64,000 bases of DNA, taken from positions 1,173,990 to 1,237,989 of the forward strand of contig NC_067286.1 of assembly GCF_020740795.1 (NCBI RefSeq). The letters are read 5' to 3'. The stretch comes from Apus apus. Its lineage: Eukaryota > Chordata > Aves > Apodiformes > Apodidae. The position numbers and the translations under genes are program-made. Position 1 is the first letter of the stretch; each line of letters starts with the position of its first letter. The notes under the pieces were generated by a model. It was not told the DNA's origin. It saw only the letters and a list, made by a program, of their open reading frames with translations, and did no database searches. Below, piece by piece: positions 59,677-64,000 of the stretch.

Positions 59677-59965
59677 GAATCATGGAATCACAGGATCCCA
59701 GGTAGGAGGGACCTGCAGGATCATCTGCTCCAACCTTTCTAGGTAGGAACATGGTTTAGGTGAGATGGCCCAGAACCTTGTCTAGCCGAGCCTGCAAACT
59801 GCCCAGTGCTGGGGAATCCCCCACTTCCCTGGAGAGATTATCCCAAAGTCTGTTCTTACAGGGAAAAATGTTCTTCTGGTGTCCAGTTGGGATCTCCCCA
59901 GGAGTAACTTGCACCCATCAGCCCTTGTCTTTTCCATGGGACTCCATGTAAGAAAGGAGTCTCCA
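59677..59965 (-). mobile_element. Diverged CR1-type LINE 3' fragment
   Basis: Minus-oriented. ATAGAATCATGGAATCACAG at the inverted 3' end is followed by GGAGGGACCTGCAGGATCAT, AGATGGCCCAGAACCTTG and TCTCCCCAGGAGTAACTTGC. It is an older CR1 subfamily than the copies in NUP160 introns. Confidence 0.8.
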
Positions 59966-61557
59966 TCAATGAGTTTTTCATCCTCAGACCTCATGGATGA
60001 TGAACAGCCCCGTGCATCTCACTGAAGTTTAGGCAGCTAAAGTTGAGGCTGAACAGGGTATTTGGGTGACCTTGACTCCAAACAAAGACCCCTTGATAAC
60101 ATCTTAAGATGCTGCAGTGAGGAATGCCCCCAGGAGCAGACACTACCCAAGAACCCACTGCTCCACACTTTGCTTTCCTTCTCCTTGTTGGTGGCAACGA
60201 AAGCCATCATCTCCATGGTTCCCTGGCCAGAAGGGACCAGAGGAGCTCTGGTGTTGGTCCTTCACACCCAACACACCCAGCCCGATGCTGTTGCCTGCAG
60301 GACCCTGGTGAAACCTGGATGAAATCAAGTCAGGATCAAAGCAGTTGGCTGATTAATTAACGACACTCAATTAACCAGGGTCCAGCAGCAGGATCCTTCT
60401 TTGTTCCCAAGCACTTCCTGCTCATTCCCAGGTTATTCTTTAACCCAGCACTGTCAGCCTGTGTGTCCTGGCCTGTTTGCCCTCCTGGTCCTCTCTTATC
60501 AGCTCTGTTGGGGCCACCTTGCCCTAGAGGGGCTGTGCTGTTCCCTCCACCCCATAGCAGGGACCCTGGTCAGGTCAACCAGGGCCAACTCAGCCCCCAT
60601 TGTCCCCCTGAGCCTTGGGGGACAGGGAAGGGGAGACCCGTGGGAAAAGGAGAGTCTCAGTTTGGCCTTTAAAATCAATGGCCAAAGTGAGTCCCTGGTG
60701 TGTGCCAAGGAGAGCTGGGAGATAAGGGCTTCTTTTAGAGACAGGGCCTGCCCTGGAGCAGAAAAAGAATCCTCCTGAGGTCCTGGTGGGAGAAGCAAGG
60801 AGACCCCCTTCCACCACGGGTGAGTTCCTCTCTGTGTCTGCCCTTGCCACCATTCTCTGATGGGAAAGACATTTTGAGCCCCAGGGAGAGAAATTTGCAT
60901 TTTCCACATCTCAAGAAAGGAGGGAAGTGAGAAGGAGAAGGTTGGGTTGAAGAAGGACAGGGAGACACCCGGGGCAGAACTGAGCTGAGCTGGCTTTGGA
61001 CACCTGTGGTGTCGGCACGTGCAGCTACAGTGGAGACCCAGGGCAAGGGATGGTTCCATGGGTGGTAGAACATGGATATTTGAGGTGGGATGGATGATAT
61101 TCTGCACTGTACAGACCATCAGAGGCAGTGGGAATGGCTGCTGTGGGTGTTGCCAGATGTAGCTTGTGTCTTGGAGATGTCTGTGCTCAGCTCCACCAGC
61201 ACCAACAAAGGAGATGAAGGAGGAGATGACCATTCAACCTGTGAGACATTAACGATGGGAAAGAGCAGCCACCTCCTTCCCACTGCCCACAGCAGGTGAG
61301 AACAACTGAGTTTGAACCTCCTGAACCTATTTAAAAGTGGTAAAGCAATTTCACTGCTCTTTTCTACAAGGAACAAGTCACATCTTGGGTCTCCTTCTCT
61401 GCTTTCACAAGCACCAAGCATCCACCCAGGGGATACTTTAATTTTGAAACCCATGATGCAAAATGGCTTTTCAAAGGCAGCTTTTTTATTTTTTGTCCAG
61501 ATGGGAATCACAGAAACTTCAAAAAGGAGAAAATGCTGAGCCCTGCCCATGGGGAAG
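59966..61557. other. Intergenic between OR genes, nothing recognised
   Basis: No coding homology, RNA gene or repeat family was recognised on either strand. Base composition is closer to 50% GC than in the NDUFS8-TBX10 block. Confidence 0.4.
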
Positions 61558-61719
61558 AGCTGCTCTGGACACTAGGACAGGCTGGAGGGCAGTGTGGCAG
61601 AGAAGGAGGTGGAGGTTATGGTGGCCACCAAGTGGAAGAATTGCCCCAGGCACCAGAACAGGCTGGAGAGCAGCTTGGTAGAGAAGGAGGTGGAGACTGT
61701 GGTGGCCACCAAGTGGAAG
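61558..61719. repeat. 81-bp direct tandem duplication
   Basis: Two adjacent 81-base units share GACAGGCTGGAG-type starts, GAGAAGGAGGTGGAG and GGTGGCCACCAAGTGGAAG. The unit is 27 codons, and all three plus-strand frames stay open across the pair. Coding capacity is unproven: frames are short and match nothing I recognise. Confidence 0.85.
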
Positions 61720-63760
61720 ATGAGCCAACAATACCTCCTTCCAGCAAAGACACCCACCAGCACCCTGAGAAGACCGTTGGCAGCAGGTCAAGGGACTTTC
61801 TGCAATGAGCATCTGACCCAGAGCCTGAGGAATGGGGAAGTAAAAGCTGCTTTGAGAAGAAAGATGGGAGGAGTCATTCTGGGGGAAACTGTTGTCTCGC
61901 TGGTGGTAGAGAAAGGAGAGCCACGCTGGTGGAAAGAGGGAAGTGAGAAGAAATAGTAACAGTCATTTCTCAAACAGCCCCCGCACGTGTTTTAAGGTCA
62001 CCTCTGTTATGAGAAGCAGTCATCTCCATTTTTACTTAAACTAAAAAAAAAAACCCACCCAAAACCATGAAAAAGAACAGAGGGAGAAAAAGAAACCAGG
62101 AAAAATGTGACCTGAACACCAAGGTGTGGGGAAAGGGAAGAAAAGGAAAAACAAGAATGGAAAGAGAAGAAAAAATATGAGACAAGAAAAAGAAAACCCA
62201 CAGTGATTGAAATTCATGCAGAAGCAACTACTGAAGTGAGACCTCCCTGTCCCAACCCACAGGTGGAGGAAGTGTCCTCACCCCTCTTGGGGACAGGCTC
62301 TTGGAGAGCTGCTTGTAGGAGCTATTGACCTCCTGGGGAGCAGTGGTGTGAAACTCGTGGAGATGGGAATGGAAAGTGAGGAGGTGCCCAACTGATCTGC
62401 ATTTCAACCCACCTGCTCTTTACTAGATCCACATCTTCACTCTGGAAATCCCTAGTGCAAAATGAAGTTCACCTGACTGAGCAGTGCAAACAGAAAGGGA
62501 TCATTTCCTTAAATGAATCAGTTCCTTGGAGGTGTCCGTTTTATTTTTCTTTCCAAGTTTCCTGGAGAAGAAAAAAAAAAAAACAACACCCCAAACTTTC
62601 AACTCCAAGTCTGTCATAAGAACAGGTTTCCTCGTGTTCTGCTGCTGGGAACGCGGGCGGCGTCGCTCGGACCCTGTAGGCACCACCTGGGATGTTCCTC
62701 AGGGATCTCAGACCTCAGGGAGAAACCTCGGTCTTTATCTGAGGGCTCTTTGGGGAAGGTTCACTCTGTTTCCAGGGGCCTGGAGACCGTTTGGTAATTT
62801 GTCCTGTGGGAATGGGGCAACACTTAAACCTTCTGGCCACGCCGGATCCTGCCTGGCTTGGGAAAGATGAATCGGAAGGACCCAGAGAGCTCGTGTTTCA
62901 CCTCCAGCTCCAGGACCAGTGACTTTCTTTCTTGAGATGCCACTAACCAGAGGGAGGGGGAAATTTTTGAGAGAGTTTTTTTTTTTTTTGATATTTTTTT
63001 TTTTTGGGGGGGTGGGATAATTTTGTCCACCCCTCTGCAGAAGCAGGAACCCTGCCATGAAGTGGTATCTATGTTACTAAGGTCCCTCCTGAAGGAACAA
63101 ACCCCACATACTCCTAATTCCTAACAATTTTTGGACAAATACTCCTGACATGGGCAGGCTCAAAGAAGAGGGTGGGCAAGTATCACTCTGACTAGAAGAT
63201 GTTTTTCTCTTGAAGCTTCATGGTCAAGAAACCACTGTCAGGTACTCTGATCTCTTCTTCTTTGACCCAAACAACTCACTACAGAGCCTCAAAATCGCTC
63301 TGACATGGTGTGTTATCCTTTTAGTGCAGCACTAATTAACGTGGCCAATTAAGACATGATATGATTGTATTCCCTTGTCCCTAAATCAGAACAAACTGCC
63401 CCCCCAACAAAAGGAAAGAAATCCTCCCAAACGTGCCCACATACTGGACAGAAATAGGAAGTTCCTTTGTGAGACCTTCTGCAAGACCATTAAAACAAAC
63501 CCCTTCCAAAGGGGTTTTCAGATTAAAGCTTTCAGATTTCCCCTCCTCCCCATATGATGATCTATTTTCTATGATTTTGTTAATATCTTATTTTTCAATA
63601 TCTTATTTCAGGTCTTCAACCTGCATTGTGTTTTTTTTCTCCACCTAAGTGGGTGGATCCATCCAGGAAACACCAAACCTTAGACCTGTGAGCTGGGAAA
63701 CAAAAAACATTGAACTTCTTCCCTGTGTTTCTGTGTCTCCTCTTTGCTGGCTCCAGGAAA
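61720..63760. other. Upstream flank of second OR, low-complexity patches
   Basis: Purine-rich, A-rich stretch at about 62038-62200 and two T runs at 62980-63005 followed by a G run; otherwise unremarkable. A splice acceptor (TTTGCTGGCTCCAG) ends four bases before the second receptor ATG, so a noncoding 5' exon probably lies within this stretch. Confidence 0.45.
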
Positions 63761-64000
63761 ATGGCTGGGGGAAACCACTCCAGAGTGACCGAGTTTGTCC
63801 TCTTGGGCTTCCCAGACAAGCAGGAGCTTCTCTTTGTGCTTTTTTTACTCATCTACATCACCACGCTGGTGGGCAACCTGGGGATGATCGTCCTCATCAA
63901 GACCAACCCTCAGTTTCACGTGCCCATGTACTTCTTCCTCAGCCACCTCTCCTTCCTGGACATCTGCTGCTCCTCATCCATCACGCCGAAGCTCCTGTGG
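63761..64000 (+). CDS. Class II olfactory receptor, cut by window edge
   Basis: First 80 residues of a second olfactory receptor, open to the last base. It begins [19 protein letters not shown] with glycosylation site NHS at residue 5, then [14 protein letters not shown] in TM1 and [19 protein letters not shown] in TM2, all standard. The start is supported by an acceptor-like TGGCTCCAG four bases upstream, the common layout in which the whole coding region follows a noncoding exon. It is similar but not identical to the receptor at 58520 and in the same orientation 4.3 kb away, so this is probably the edge of an OR cluster. Confidence 0.93.
   Translation, partial: MAGGNHSRVTEFVLLGFPDKQELLFVLFLLIYITTLVGNLGMIVLIKTNPQFHVPMYFFLSHLSFLDICCSSSITPKLLW

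Noticed and set aside
61594-61956. 120-codon plus-strand frame with a repeated VATKWK motif
   Set aside because: Arises from the 81-bp duplication; no splice context, homology or conserved start.

Overview
The window is vertebrate nuclear DNA, almost certainly from a bird. Its genes have GT-AG introns and match single-copy vertebrate genes, and about twenty fragments of the avian CR1 LINE are scattered on both strands. Introns are short, and the right half is very GC-rich with long C/G homopolymers, as on small avian chromosomes. No bacterial feature, CRISPR array or recognisable retroviral element was seen.

Layout. (1) 174-11899, minus: FNBP4, a WW-domain formin-binding protein, apparently complete in 16 coding exons but with one apparent frame break in a homopolymer-rich exon. 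(2) 12874-37286, minus: NUP160, the nuclear-pore Y-complex scaffold. 33 coding exons are visible and roughly the first 180 residues are missing. FNBP4 and NUP160 are also neighbours on human 11p11.2. (3) 38680-39480: a 22-bp minisatellite followed by an assembly gap of 99 Ns. (4) 39689-39882, plus: only the last coding exon of an ALDH3B1-like aldehyde dehydrogenase, with a CaaX-type C-terminus. (5) 41466-43734, plus: complete NDUFS8 (complex I, two 4Fe-4S clusters). (6) 45763-52661, plus: complete TCIRG1 (V-ATPase a3 subunit) in 19 coding exons. (7) 52925-54623, minus: complete TBX10, tail-to-tail with TCIRG1. (8) 54.7-64 kb: intergenic DNA with CR1 remnants and two class II olfactory receptor genes, one intact and one cut by the window edge.

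The gap joins two gene sets that lie apart in human (FNBP4-NUP160 on 11p11.2; ALDH3B1-NDUFS8-TCIRG1 and TBX10 on 11q13). Both flanking genes lose their 5' parts at the gap, so either it hides several kilobases or the join is wrong. Composition also changes there. The genes do not form one pathway; this is a housekeeping block (cytoskeleton, nuclear pore, respiration, proton pumping) next to a developmental T-box gene and the edge of a chemoreceptor cluster.

Besides genes, the window is rich in minisatellites (inside FNBP4, NDUFS8 and TCIRG1 introns and beside the gap), a near-identical block duplicated between the NDUFS8 3' flank and TCIRG1 intron 2, and two nested CR1 insertions. I found no clear new biological system. 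The most useful leads are the gap junction, the duplicated block, the FNBP4 frame break and the TCIRG1-TBX10 arrangement. Exon borders were read by eye from splice signals, reading phase and remembered human protein sequences, so single borders may be off by a few bases.
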